Shown: one piece after another, positions 1-6,690 of the stretch
Layout of the letters: each line of letters begins with the position of its first letter
How positions within the stretch are numbered: position 1 is the stretch's first letter
DNA from: CANGTU01 sp046336655
Lineage (GTDB): Bacteria > Bacteroidota > Bacteroidia > Flavobacteriales_D > Sanyastnellaceae
Direction of reading: 5' to 3'
DNA: 9,960 nt
NCBI GenBank assembly: GCA_046336655.1
Contig: JBKDGH010000155.1
Location: 1 to 9,960, forward strand
Made by a program: the position numbers and the translations under genes
Notes under the pieces: generated by a model
Databases searched by the model: none
Told to the model about the DNA's origin: nothing
What the model saw: only the letters and a program-made list of their open reading frames with translations

Positions 1-1
1 G

Positions 2-1255
2 GATATGACCAAGGAAGAATTCGAGAAGTGGACGGATCCGAATGCCCGTTCGCCGTTCACGATGATCACGCGCAATCCTGAGGGTAAACTCGGATCAACC
101 TTTTATCACAAGGCCTTCGTGAAGCAGGTAACTACCATATCTGACCTACTCCTCAAGGCGGCGAAAACAACCACAGACACCGAGTTATCCCTTTATCTCC
201 GGGAAAGAGCAAAAGCACTGACCACCGACAGCTATGGCGCGAGCGATGTGGCCTGGCTTCAAATGCGCAAAAACCGGCTTGACATCATTATTGGGCCGAT
301 TGAAAACTATGAAGACAAACTATTCGGCCTGAAAACTTCTTATGAGGCGTACGTCCTTGTGAAAGACATGAAATGGAGTCAGCGCCTCGATAAATACGCG
401 GCGCTATTGCCCAAACTCCAAAATCAGCTGCCGGCTTCAAAAGAAATCAAGGGTCAGCCCGTGGGAACTGACTCTCAGTTGGCAGCTTACGATGTGGTTT
501 TCTACGCCGGCGATTGCAACAGCGGCAGCAAAACCATAGCGGTGAACCTGCCCAACGATGAAACGATTCAGCAGAAGTACGGAACCCGTCGCTCACAGCT
601 CAAGAATACCATGCGGGCCAAGTATGATCATATTCTGGTGCCGATCGCCAGTGAACTCATCGCCGATGAACAGACCAAACATATCACATTCGATGCGTTC
701 TTTTCCAATGTCATGTTTCACGAAGTCGCGCATGGATTGGGCGTGAAAAATTCGAAGAACGGGTTGACTGTGCGCGAAAATCTGAAAGAACAATACTCAT
801 GGCTTGAAGAAGAAAAAGCCGATGTGCTTGGTTTGTGGCTCATTGGCAAACTCTACGAAATGGGTGAGATAAAAGATGGCGACATGATGGATCACTACGT
901 TACGTTTCTCGCCGGCATTTTCCGCTCGTGCCGTTTTGGCGCTTCCAGTGCTCATGGTGTAGCCAATATGCACACCTTCAACTTTCTGGAAGGCATTGGC
1001 GCATTTCAGAAAAACATCCACACAGGCAAGTACAGTGTTAACGAGGGATCTATGCGCAAGGGAATTCAAATACTCGCTGAAAAAATCCTTGAACATCAAT
1101 TTGATGGCGACTATAACAAGGTGATCGCAGAACGCGAAAAATCGGTGATGAGCCCCCAGCTTCAAGCCAATCTCGAGGCCATTTCTGCGAAAGGTATTCC
1201 TGTGGACCTTGTGTTCCGTCAGGGACAGGATGTCCTCTTCTCAGGCAATAAGTAA
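2..1255 (+). CDS. M49-like (dipeptidyl-peptidase III family) zinc peptidase, 5' partial
   Basis: This is the C-terminal part of a metallopeptidase related to dipeptidyl-peptidase III, which removes dipeptides from peptide N-termini using one zinc ion. The frame is open to the window edge (GAT precedes the ATG at 5). I recall family members of roughly 550 residues against about 417 here, so the true start probably lies upstream. Numbered from the ATG at 5, the zinc site is H239-E-V-A-H243-G, followed by the second motif E268-E-E-K-A-D273 (E269 the likely third ligand). Conserved family stretches are also visible: IIGPIENYEDKLFG near residue 95, YAGDCNSGSKTIAVNLPNDE near 170 and LKNTMRAKYDHILVPIA near 200. 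The first motif is the pentapeptide HExxH, not the hexapeptide HExxGH of eukaryotic and Bacteroides DPP III. Similar pentapeptide forms occur in bacterial relatives often named only Zn-dependent hydrolase, so dipeptidase activity is inference. The exported thioredoxin-like gene starts 22 bases after its stop and may be co-transcribed. Confidence 0.88.
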   Translation, partial: DMTKEEFEKWTDPNARSPFTMITRNPEGKLGSTFYHKAFVKQVTTISDLLLKAAKTTTDTELSLYLRERAKALTTDSYGASDVAWLQMRKNRLDIIIGPIENYEDKLFGLKTSYEAYVLVKDMKWSQRLDKYAALLPKLQNQLPASKEIKGQPVGTDSQLAAYDVVFYAGDCNSGSKTIAVNLPNDETIQQKYGTRRSQLKNTMRAKYDHILVPIASELIADEQTKHITFDAFFSNVMFHEVAHGLGVKNSKNGLTVRENLKEQYSWLEEEKADVLGLWLIGKLYEMGEIKDGDMMDHYVTFLAGIFRSCRFGASSAHGVANMHTFNFLEGIGAFQKNIHTGKYSVNEGSMRKGIQILAEKILEHQFDGDYNKVIAEREKSVMSPQLQANLEAISAKGIPVDLVFRQGQDVLFSGNK

Positions 1256-1277
1256 ATCCACCAACGGTTGTTTTCTC

Positions 1278-1817
1278 ATGAATGCACTCCGGATTCTTCT
1301 CATAGCCCTTCTTGCAGGCAGCACCACGCTCAACGCGCAGATCGGACAGTCCTTCCCCTCCATCTCAGGTGAAATACTCGAAGGAGGAAACGCTACACTT
1401 CCCGCGGATTACGCAGGTAAACTCACCCTCGTAGGCATGGGCTGGACCAGGAAATCCGAAGAGGCGCTGCGCGCGTGGGTTGAACCGCTCTATGACAAAT
1501 TCGTGCTGAAGCGCGGCATCTTCGACAAGGAATACGATGTGAATCTCTGTCTTGTAGCGATGTACATCGGCCTGAAGCAAACCGCATATGAATCCACGAT
1601 GAAAGACCTGCGCGAAACCAGCCGCAAGGATCTGTTCCCCTACATTCTTTTTTATAAAGGGCCTCTGGAACCCTATGACAGCAAGCTTGGGCTGGTAGAC
1701 AAGTCCATCCCCTATTTCTTCCTGCTCGATGAAGAAGGAAAGATAATGCACGCATTCAGCGGTGCATTCTCAGAAACCAAAATGGAAAAACTGGAAGAAG
1801 CGCTGAACCACAGATAA
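1278..1817 (+). CDS. Exported thioredoxin-fold protein lacking CXXC (ATP10/TlpA-like)
   Basis: The product is a 179-residue protein with a clear signal peptide (residues 1-20, hydrophobic LLIALLAG core, cleavage probably after the Ala of LNA-Q), so it acts in the periplasm or outer membrane. The mature part looks like a thioredoxin fold: strand KLTLVGMGW at 48-56, a helix SEEALRAWVEPLYDKF, and a cis-proline-like segment SIPYFFLLDEEGKI near 143-156. Where redox members carry WCxxC it has GWTRKSEE (55-62). The only cysteine, C91, is in another strand. Thiol-disulphide exchange by the usual mechanism is therefore unlikely. The LVGMGWTRKSEEALRAWVEP stretch recalls ATP10-type ATPase-assembly proteins, but this is a weak motif impression. 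The ATG at 1278 was chosen because it gives the signal peptide; the in-frame TTG at 1209 would start inside the M49 gene. No Shine-Dalgarno is seen. It converges on ribH with a 15-base gap. Confidence 0.8.
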   Translation: MNALRILLIALLAGSTTLNAQIGQSFPSISGEILEGGNATLPADYAGKLTLVGMGWTRKSEEALRAWVEPLYDKFVLKRGIFDKEYDVNLCLVAMYIGLKQTAYESTMKDLRETSRKDLFPYILFYKGPLEPYDSKLGLVDKSIPYFFLLDEEGKIMHAFSGAFSETKMEKLEEALNHR

Positions 1818-1832
1818 GCCCGGAAATACCGA

Positions 1833-2330
1833 TCAGATCAGGTTATCCTCAAGTTGTCGGCGCAACGCGATCATCTTGATTGCGGTAACTGCGGCTTCTA
1901 CACCTTTGTTGCCCTTGTTGCCTCCGCTTCGGGCCAGAGCCTGATCCATGGTATCATCCGTAAGTACGCCGAAGATCACCGGTCGGCCGGTTTTCAATCC
2001 GACTTCCATAATGCCGTTGGCGGTGGCCAGACTTACAAACTCGAAGTGAGGTGTCTCGCCGCGGATGATACTTCCCAGACAAATCACCGCTTCCACCGAG
2101 CGGTTAGCAATCATCAGGGTTGCACCCACTGCCAGTTCGAAACTCCCCGGCACATGGACCACATGCACATTGTCAAGGCGCACGCCCTGCCCGGTAAGCG
2201 TATCCAGTGCACCGCGGAGAAGATTCTCAGTGACCTGAGCATTCCACTCAGACACCACGATACCCACGCGCATGTTCGATGCATCGGGCAAATTCTCTGA
2301 AGAAAATGCGGATAGATTTTCGGTGGCCAT
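1833..2330 (-). CDS. ribH: 6,7-dimethyl-8-ribityllumazine synthase
   Basis: RibH condenses 5-amino-6-ribitylamino-uracil with 3,4-dihydroxy-2-butanone 4-phosphate to give the lumazine precursor of riboflavin. It is cytosolic and usually forms pentamers or 60-mer capsids. The 165-residue length is normal for the family. Hallmarks are visible in order: VVSEWNAQVTENLL (W29 at the aromatic substrate-binding position), VPGSFEL at 60-66, GSIIRGETPHFEFV (H95, the catalytic histidine equivalent), FGVLT at 120-124 and ARSGGNKGNKG (R134, the phosphate-binding arginine equivalent). The N-terminal 20 residues are a short extension before the first strand RVGIVVSEWN. The ATG lies 2 bases after the stop of the TPR gene, so the two are almost certainly one transcript with coupled translation. 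No other riboflavin gene is in the window and no FMN riboswitch is visible upstream of the pair. Identification is secure. Confidence 0.97.
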   Translation of the reverse strand: MATENLSAFSSENLPDASNMRVGIVVSEWNAQVTENLLRGALDTLTGQGVRLDNVHVVHVPGSFELAVGATLMIANRSVEAVICLGSIIRGETPHFEFVSLATANGIMEVGLKTGRPVIFGVLTDDTMDQALARSGGNKGNKGVEAAVTAIKMIALRRQLEDNLI

Positions 2331-2332
2331 GA

Positions 2333-3025
2333 TTAGTCCTGCGCCTTGAGCATAGCGAGCAGCTTGGCCGCTTCGCCGTACTCCTGCGACTTGGAATCAT
2401 AGTTATCTGTCACCTGCTGAAGCAGGCCTTTCGCCTTGTCGTTTTTGCCCAACTCCATGTACACTTTGGCAGCCTTCAGAGAGTAATACGGCGCGAGAAA
2501 ATCCTTTGACTCTGCAGAATACGCTTCCCGTGCAGCCTTTTCCAGCCACTTGGCACCTTCTTCCAGATTTTCGAGTTGTACGTACATGTCACCGGCATTG
2601 CCGATCGCAAGCACACCCACTGTTTCATCACCGAAATCAGCCTCTTTGAAGTGGTTCAGTGCCACTTCGTACTCACCGTTGTCGCGGGTGATAATACCGG
2701 CGTAGTAGTGAGCCAGCCTGGCAGCCTTGGTGCCGCTGTAGTTTTCGATGATGGCCTCAAATCCGTCGAATTCGCCGTCACCGCTCAACGCGAGTGCGGT
2801 GGAATCCATTTCCATCCATTGCTGTGCCTTCCACAATGCGTTGGAAGCTTCCTTCTCACGCGGGTTTTTGTAGAGGTACTGATATGCAAAGAAGCCGATA
2901 AACGCGATAGCTATCGCGCCCAGTCCGATTGCGAAACTCTTGCGGTTTTTATCCACAAACTGCTCTGTGCGGGTATATACATCGCCGACGTTTACTGCCA
3001 CGTCATCTACATTCTGTTTGGCCAT
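2333..3025 (-). CDS. Membrane-anchored TPR protein (YfgM-like)
   Basis: The product is a 230-residue protein with a hydrophilic N-terminus, one transmembrane segment at about residues 31-51 (SFAIGLGAIAIAFIGFFAYQYLY) and a soluble alpha-helical C-terminal part. Lysines and arginine just before the segment and PREK after it leave the topology undecided; an N-in, C-out arrangement like YfgM is likely. TPR-like pairs are visible: AARLAHYYAGIITRDNGEYEVALNHFKEA, AIGNAGDMYVQLENLEEGAKWLEKA and YYSLKAAKVYMELGKNDKAKGLLQQV. Such proteins serve as protein-protein scaffolds; YfgM of E. coli associates with the SecYEG translocon and periplasmic chaperones. Function here is inferred from architecture alone. 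It is first in a two-gene unit with ribH, 2 bases downstream, and is divergent from recF, an arrangement I recall in other Bacteroidota. Confidence 0.88.
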   Translation of the reverse strand: MAKQNVDDVAVNVGDVYTRTEQFVDKNRKSFAIGLGAIAIAFIGFFAYQYLYKNPREKEASNALWKAQQWMEMDSTALALSGDGEFDGFEAIIENYSGTKAARLAHYYAGIITRDNGEYEVALNHFKEADFGDETVGVLAIGNAGDMYVQLENLEEGAKWLEKAAREAYSAESKDFLAPYYSLKAAKVYMELGKNDKAKGLLQQVTDNYDSKSQEYGEAAKLLAMLKAQD

Positions 3026-3149
3026 GGGTCAAAATTTGAGGGTGCGAAAATAAGCCATTTCCCCCAAAGAAGGCATATTCCCCTCAGGATGGCCTTTTTG
3101 TCCACATCTGAAGCGCTCCCGCCGGGCGTCCATTAGCTTTGCACCTTCC
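3026..3149. promoter_or_regulatory. Divergent promoter region between the TPR-ribH and recF units
   Basis: This 124-base gap separates two outward-facing start codons. On the plus strand TAGCTTTG (3134-3141) matches the Bacteroidota -7 consensus TAnnTTTG exactly, ending 8 bases before the recF ATG. On the minus strand TATTTTCG (3052 to 3045) is one base off the consensus, 19 bases before the TPR start. I could not find a -33 TTG element at the expected 17-20 base spacing for either; the nearest TTG upstream of the recF motif (3098-3100) is too far. The assignment therefore rests on the -7 motifs and gene geometry only. Confidence 0.5.
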
Positions 3150-4304
3150 ATGGAACACGGCCTCCGCGATATTCAACTCACCCGTCTGAGCCTATACCAG
3201 TTCAAGTGCTACCCGGAGGCACAACTCACCTTTTCCTCCCCGGTGGTGTGCTTTCTCGGGCACAACGGGGCGGGCAAAACGAACCTCCTCGACGCCATCC
3301 ATTACCTCTCTTTTTCCAAGAGTTATTTTAATAGCCTGGATGCGCAGAATATTTCTTCCGGGAAAGAAGAATGCAGCATCACCGGCGAATTCGTGCGCGG
3401 CGGTCAACCCGAACTTATTTCCTGCGCCTGGCGAAAGGGACAGCGCAAAGTGCTCCGCCGCAACCAGAAGGAATACGACAAACTCGCTCACCACATCGGA
3501 CTGCTTCCCGCGGTGATGATCACGCCGTATGACGTGGACCTGATCCTCGAAGGAAGCGAAGTGCGCCGGAGGTTCATCGACGCCACCTTGTCACAGATTT
3601 CTCCGGCCTACCTCGACCATCTCGTGCATTACAACCAGGCCCTTCAGCAGCGCAATGCATTGCTCAGGCAGCTCGGACGAAGTGTGACGCACGAGCTCAC
3701 CGAGCCGTGGGACCATCAGCTCGCGGTGCACGGTGAAGCCATTTATTCGCAACGCAATGCATTCATCGGGGCATTCCTGCCCCTGTTTGTGGAAGTGTAC
3801 CGGGAAATTTCGGGCGGAAGAGAAACTCCTTCCCTGCGCTACTCTTCCGATCTGCACGCAGGGAAACTGATGGACCAGTTGCGCGATGCGCTGGAGCGCG
3901 ACAAGGCACTCGAGCGCACCACGAAGGGAATTCATAAAGACGAACTCGAGTTCGACCTCGATGACCGGATGATCCGGAAATTCGGTTCGCAGGGACAGCA
4001 GAAATCGTTTCTTATTTCCCTCAAGCTCGCACAGCTGATGTACTTGCGGGATAAAAGCGGAATGAACCCGCTGCTGATGCTCGATGACCTCTACGACAAA
4101 CTCGATGAGTCGCGTGTGCACAATCTGCTGCGCTGGATTCATGACCACCACAAGGGGCAATTGTTTATCACCGATACCCATCCCGACAGAATTCCGAACC
4201 TGCTCAGCGGACTTCGGATCAGCCACGAGGCGTGGGAAGTGGATCAGGCCTCATGCACCCTGAAATTCCGCACTGCCGGGACAGTGGGCGTAATTCAGCC
4301 TTAA
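3150..4304 (+). CDS. recF: DNA replication and repair protein RecF
   Basis: RecF is an SMC-like ABC ATPase that binds DNA at gaps and, with RecO and RecR, loads RecA for single-strand gap repair. The 384 residues fit the family. Visible motifs: Walker A GHNGAGKT (37-44) followed by NLLDAIHYLSFSKSYF, typical of RecF; VRRRFID (138-144); GIHKDE (260-265), a variant of the family GPHRDD; the ABC signature FGSQGQQKS (278-286); and Walker B PLLMLDDLYDKLDE (307-320), with D312/D313 for Mg2+ and ATP hydrolysis. The D-loop and TDTHPD near 341-346 complete the ATPase. The ATG at 3150 adds about 8 residues before the usual RecF N-terminus, but no later in-frame start precedes the conserved L-x-x-F-x-x-Y strand, so it stands. 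DUF721 follows after 23 bases, likely co-transcribed. Confidence 0.97.
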   Translation: MEHGLRDIQLTRLSLYQFKCYPEAQLTFSSPVVCFLGHNGAGKTNLLDAIHYLSFSKSYFNSLDAQNISSGKEECSITGEFVRGGQPELISCAWRKGQRKVLRRNQKEYDKLAHHIGLLPAVMITPYDVDLILEGSEVRRRFIDATLSQISPAYLDHLVHYNQALQQRNALLRQLGRSVTHELTEPWDHQLAVHGEAIYSQRNAFIGAFLPLFVEVYREISGGRETPSLRYSSDLHAGKLMDQLRDALERDKALERTTKGIHKDELEFDLDDRMIRKFGSQGQQKSFLISLKLAQLMYLRDKSGMNPLLMLDDLYDKLDESRVHNLLRWIHDHHKGQLFITDTHPDRIPNLLSGLRISHEAWEVDQASCTLKFRTAGTVGVIQP

Positions 4305-4327
4305 CTTCATTGCCCTGATTCTGTACC

Positions 4328-4624
4328 ATGGCCCGCGCATTCAATGATAAAACGCTCAAACAGGTAATCGCAGAAATACTGCGCGCCTCCGGCATGGAGA
4401 GGCGGTACACCGAGCTCGATATCGAAGAGCACTACCGCCAGTTCGTGGGCGAATACATTTCCAAAAAAACACGCGAAGTGAGACTGAGGGAGAAAACGCT
4501 GGTCCTCCGCATCGAATCCGGTCCGATCAAGGAAGAAATCAGCTACCAGAAATCGCGGATTCTCGCTTCCATCAACGAGCATTTCGGAAAGGTGATCGCA
4601 GAGGACATTCTGATCCTGGGGTAA
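4328..4624 (+). CDS. DUF721 / DciA-like protein
   Basis: This is a small, basic, cytosolic protein of 98 residues in the DUF721 family. DciA, a member of the family, is the replicative-helicase loader or operator in most bacteria lacking DnaC. The visible pattern fits a DciA KH-like domain: an N-terminal helix with SGMERRYTELDIEEHYRQFVGEYISKKT, then strands VRLREKTLVLRIESGPIKEEISYQK, and a C-terminal INEHFGKVIAEDILIL resembling the family's iN...G...v..i.i ending. The usual tryptophan before the VG is tyrosine here (HYRQFVG). It follows recF by 23 bases on the same strand, and the pair occurs together in many Bacteroidota, consistent with a DNA-metabolism operon. Function as helicase loader is inferred from family membership. 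Confidence 0.88.
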   Translation: MARAFNDKTLKQVIAEILRASGMERRYTELDIEEHYRQFVGEYISKKTREVRLREKTLVLRIESGPIKEEISYQKSRILASINEHFGKVIAEDILILG

Positions 4625-4704
4625 CCGCAACCCTGAAAATCACTGACTCGCTCCATTTTTGATAGGGTGTTTGCAGGCCTCCGGTGTATATTTCGCATCC
4701 CTGC
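4625..4704 (+). promoter_or_regulatory. Likely promoter region of the multihaem cytochrome
   Basis: The 80 bases between the DUF721 stop and the chosen ATG contain TATATTTC (4687-4694), followed by G: a one-mismatch form of the Bacteroidota -7 element TAnnTTTG, ending 10 bases before the ATG at 4705. TTG trinucleotides upstream (4659-4661, 4671-4673) are not at the preferred spacing. No convincing terminator for the recF-DUF721 unit is present; the short GGGT/ACCC pairing near 4618-4633 lacks a T-run. Confidence 0.4.
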
Positions 4705-6681
4705 ATGATGAAACGTATGAAACCAACCCGAGTAAAATTCCTTCTGGCGTCATCTGCTGCTGCCCTGGTGCTGCTGCTTTCCGTGGCTTATACTCCTGCT
4801 CCTACGAACGCCCGCTATCACACCGAAGGTGAAATGGTGCGCTTCATGACGGGGGGAGATTTGCCTGTTGGCGATAATGGACTCTTCATCGGCTCCGGAA
4901 AATGCGCAGGCTGTCATGGAATTGATAACGCCGTGCCGCCAATTGCGAATCTCACGCAGGAAGGCGTGCATGTGAGTCCGGCAGAAGACTGGCGCGCGAC
5001 CATCATGGCCAACTCCGCGCGCGATCCGTTCTGGCGCGCGAAAGTGGCTCATGAAACCACCACTAATCCCGATAACGCGCAGGCCCTGGTCAATAAATGC
5101 ACTTCATGTCACGCACCTGTGGGACGATTCACTGCATTGCATAACGGTCAGACGGATTATTCAATGGAAGAACTCGATGAGGATTCACTGGCTCTCGACG
5201 GTATATCCTGCGGAGCGTGCCACCAGCAGCGCATGGACAATATCGGTCAGCATTTTTCGGGTGAATTGTTTTATCAGGGCGATACGTTGTGGGGACCGTA
5301 CATCAGCTCCGAACTCGATCCGCCTTTGTTTGATTTTATCATGTCCAATTTTGTGGGCATCACGCCTGCCGGTGATGAAATGTTTCCTAAATCAGAAACC
5401 TGCGCAGGCTGCCACACGCTGATTACTCACAGCGTAAATCTCGATGGAGAGTTCACCGGTGTGGACTTTGTGGAGCAAGCCACCTATCACGAATGGCTGA
5501 ACTCCACGTTCAACAACGAAGACGAATCGCTCAATAAAGAATGCCAGGGCTGCCACATGCCGCGACTCGATGAGCCTATCATTATTGCCTCAGGTTACAC
5601 GTTTATTCCGGGGCGCGAGCCGTTCGGCCAACACTGGCTCGTGGGCGGTAACTCGTTCATGCTGGAGCTGATGAAGAACAGGATCGATGACCTCGGCATC
5701 ACCGCCGACGAATCGCATTTTGATATGGTGATTGAACGCACCATCAGCCAGCTCCAAAACGAAACCGCAACACTTGAACTCGAAACTGAAGACATTGACG
5801 GCGACACCGCACGATACAAAGTGAAGCTCACCAATCTCGCGGGACACAAATTCCCGAGCGGCTATCCCGCCCGCCGTGCATGGATTGAGTTCATTGTGAC
5901 CGATGAAGACGGCAATGAAATCTTCCACAGCGGGGATATGGATGAGCAGTACTATGTGATCGGTGAAGACGCCACGTACGAGCCGCACTACGACCGCATC
6001 ACGGCGCAGGACCAGGTGCAGATCTATGAAATGGTGATGGGCGATGTGAACGGCAACCCGACCACCGTGCTGGAGCGCGCTTATCAGAAACTCAAGGACA
6101 ACCGCCTCACACCGGAAGGGTTTTCATTCAGCCATCCGGTGTATGATACTACGAATGTGGTGGGCGGTGCCTTTACCGACCCCAACTTCAACCGCATCAA
6201 CGGCGTGGAAGGCAGCGGAACAGATGAAGTCTACTTCCATATTCCGGTGGCTGGTATCAACGGCAATGTGAATGTCACCGCGCGTCTGCTGTACCAAAGC
6301 GTTCCGCCAAAATGGAATGAAGAATTGTTTGCAGTGGACAATCCCATCATCAATCAATTCGAACAGATGTACTGGGAAGAAGGCCCGGATCCCGTGCAGG
6401 TAGCTGCGGCAAGCACCACGTCATTGCTTGTGGGAATGCCCAATCTGAAGAACAGCCTCTACCTCGGACCGAATCCTTCTGAAGACGGAATGATTACTGT
6501 CTCAGCGCGGGGCATGCAACTTTCTGAAATCATCGTGTACGATGTGCGCGGTAAACTGATCCGCCGCATTCCGTTCAGAAGAAGTGCTGGTACGATCCAG
6601 TTGCCGGATGCCGCAGGCACCTATCTGATCGAAATCGTTTCAGACAGCGAGCGCACTGTGCGCAAAGTGATGAGGCGATAA
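4705..6681 (+). CDS. Secreted pentahaem c-type cytochrome with T9SS sorting domain
   Basis: The product is a 658-residue exported electron-transfer protein. A basic N-terminus and hydrophobic stretch (about residues 11-29) form a Sec signal. Five CXXCH haem-attachment motifs begin at C67 (CAGCH), C132 (CTSCH), C169 (CGACH), C233 (CAGCH) and C280 (CQGCH), spread over about 220 residues as in cytochrome c554-like multihaem proteins. From about 350 the protein is beta-rich, with GHKFPSGYPARRAWIEF (380-396), a motif I know from multihaem cytochromes of this kind. Residues about 585-658 (LYLGPNPSEDG, IIVYDVRGKLIRRI, GTYLIEI, RKVMRR) form a T9SS type A sorting domain, predicting passage across the outer membrane and attachment to the surface or release. 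A GTG at 4684 would extend the frame, but it would place the -7-like motif inside the gene and spoil the signal peptide; ATG 4708 is an equal alternative. Redox partner and substrate are unknown; no maturation or electron-transfer genes are adjacent. Confidence 0.92.
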   Translation: MMKRMKPTRVKFLLASSAAALVLLLSVAYTPAPTNARYHTEGEMVRFMTGGDLPVGDNGLFIGSGKCAGCHGIDNAVPPIANLTQEGVHVSPAEDWRATIMANSARDPFWRAKVAHETTTNPDNAQALVNKCTSCHAPVGRFTALHNGQTDYSMEELDEDSLALDGISCGACHQQRMDNIGQHFSGELFYQGDTLWGPYISSELDPPLFDFIMSNFVGITPAGDEMFPKSETCAGCHTLITHSVNLDGEFTGVDFVEQATYHEWLNSTFNNEDESLNKECQGCHMPRLDEPIIIASGYTFIPGREPFGQHWLVGGNSFMLELMKNRIDDLGITADESHFDMVIERTISQLQNETATLELETEDIDGDTARYKVKLTNLAGHKFPSGYPARRAWIEFIVTDEDGNEIFHSGDMDEQYYVIGEDATYEPHYDRITAQDQVQIYEMVMGDVNGNPTTVLERAYQKLKDNRLTPEGFSFSHPVYDTTNVVGGAFTDPNFNRINGVEGSGTDEVYFHIPVAGINGNVNVTARLLYQSVPPKWNEELFAVDNPIINQFEQMYWEEGPDPVQVAAASTTSLLVGMPNLKNSLYLGPNPSEDGMITVSARGMQLSEIIVYDVRGKLIRRIPFRRSAGTIQLPDAAGTYLIEIVSDSERTVRKVMRR

Positions 6682-6690
6682 GCGTTCAGC

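Noticed and set aside
797..1165. Minus-strand open frame of 122 codons
   Set aside because: It is antisense to the M49-like peptidase across its second zinc motif and carries no coherent domain.
1365..1755. Two overlapping minus-strand open frames of 110-128 codons
   Set aside because: They are antisense to the signal-peptide-bearing thioredoxin-like gene and overlap each other in different frames; both translations look like random arginine- or phenylalanine-rich sequence.
3591..4226. Minus-strand open frame of 211 codons
   Set aside because: It lies wholly inside recF, whose Walker A, signature and Walker B motifs prove the plus-strand frame; the antisense translation shows no recognisable domain.
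4618..4633. Short inverted pairing after the DUF721 gene
   Set aside because: The stem is 4 pairs without a following T-run; too weak for an intrinsic terminator.
4684..4704. GTG at 4684 as the start of the cytochrome
   Set aside because: It would put the -7-like motif inside the coding region and add MYISHPC ahead of a normal basic signal-peptide N-terminus; ATG 4705 or 4708 fits better.
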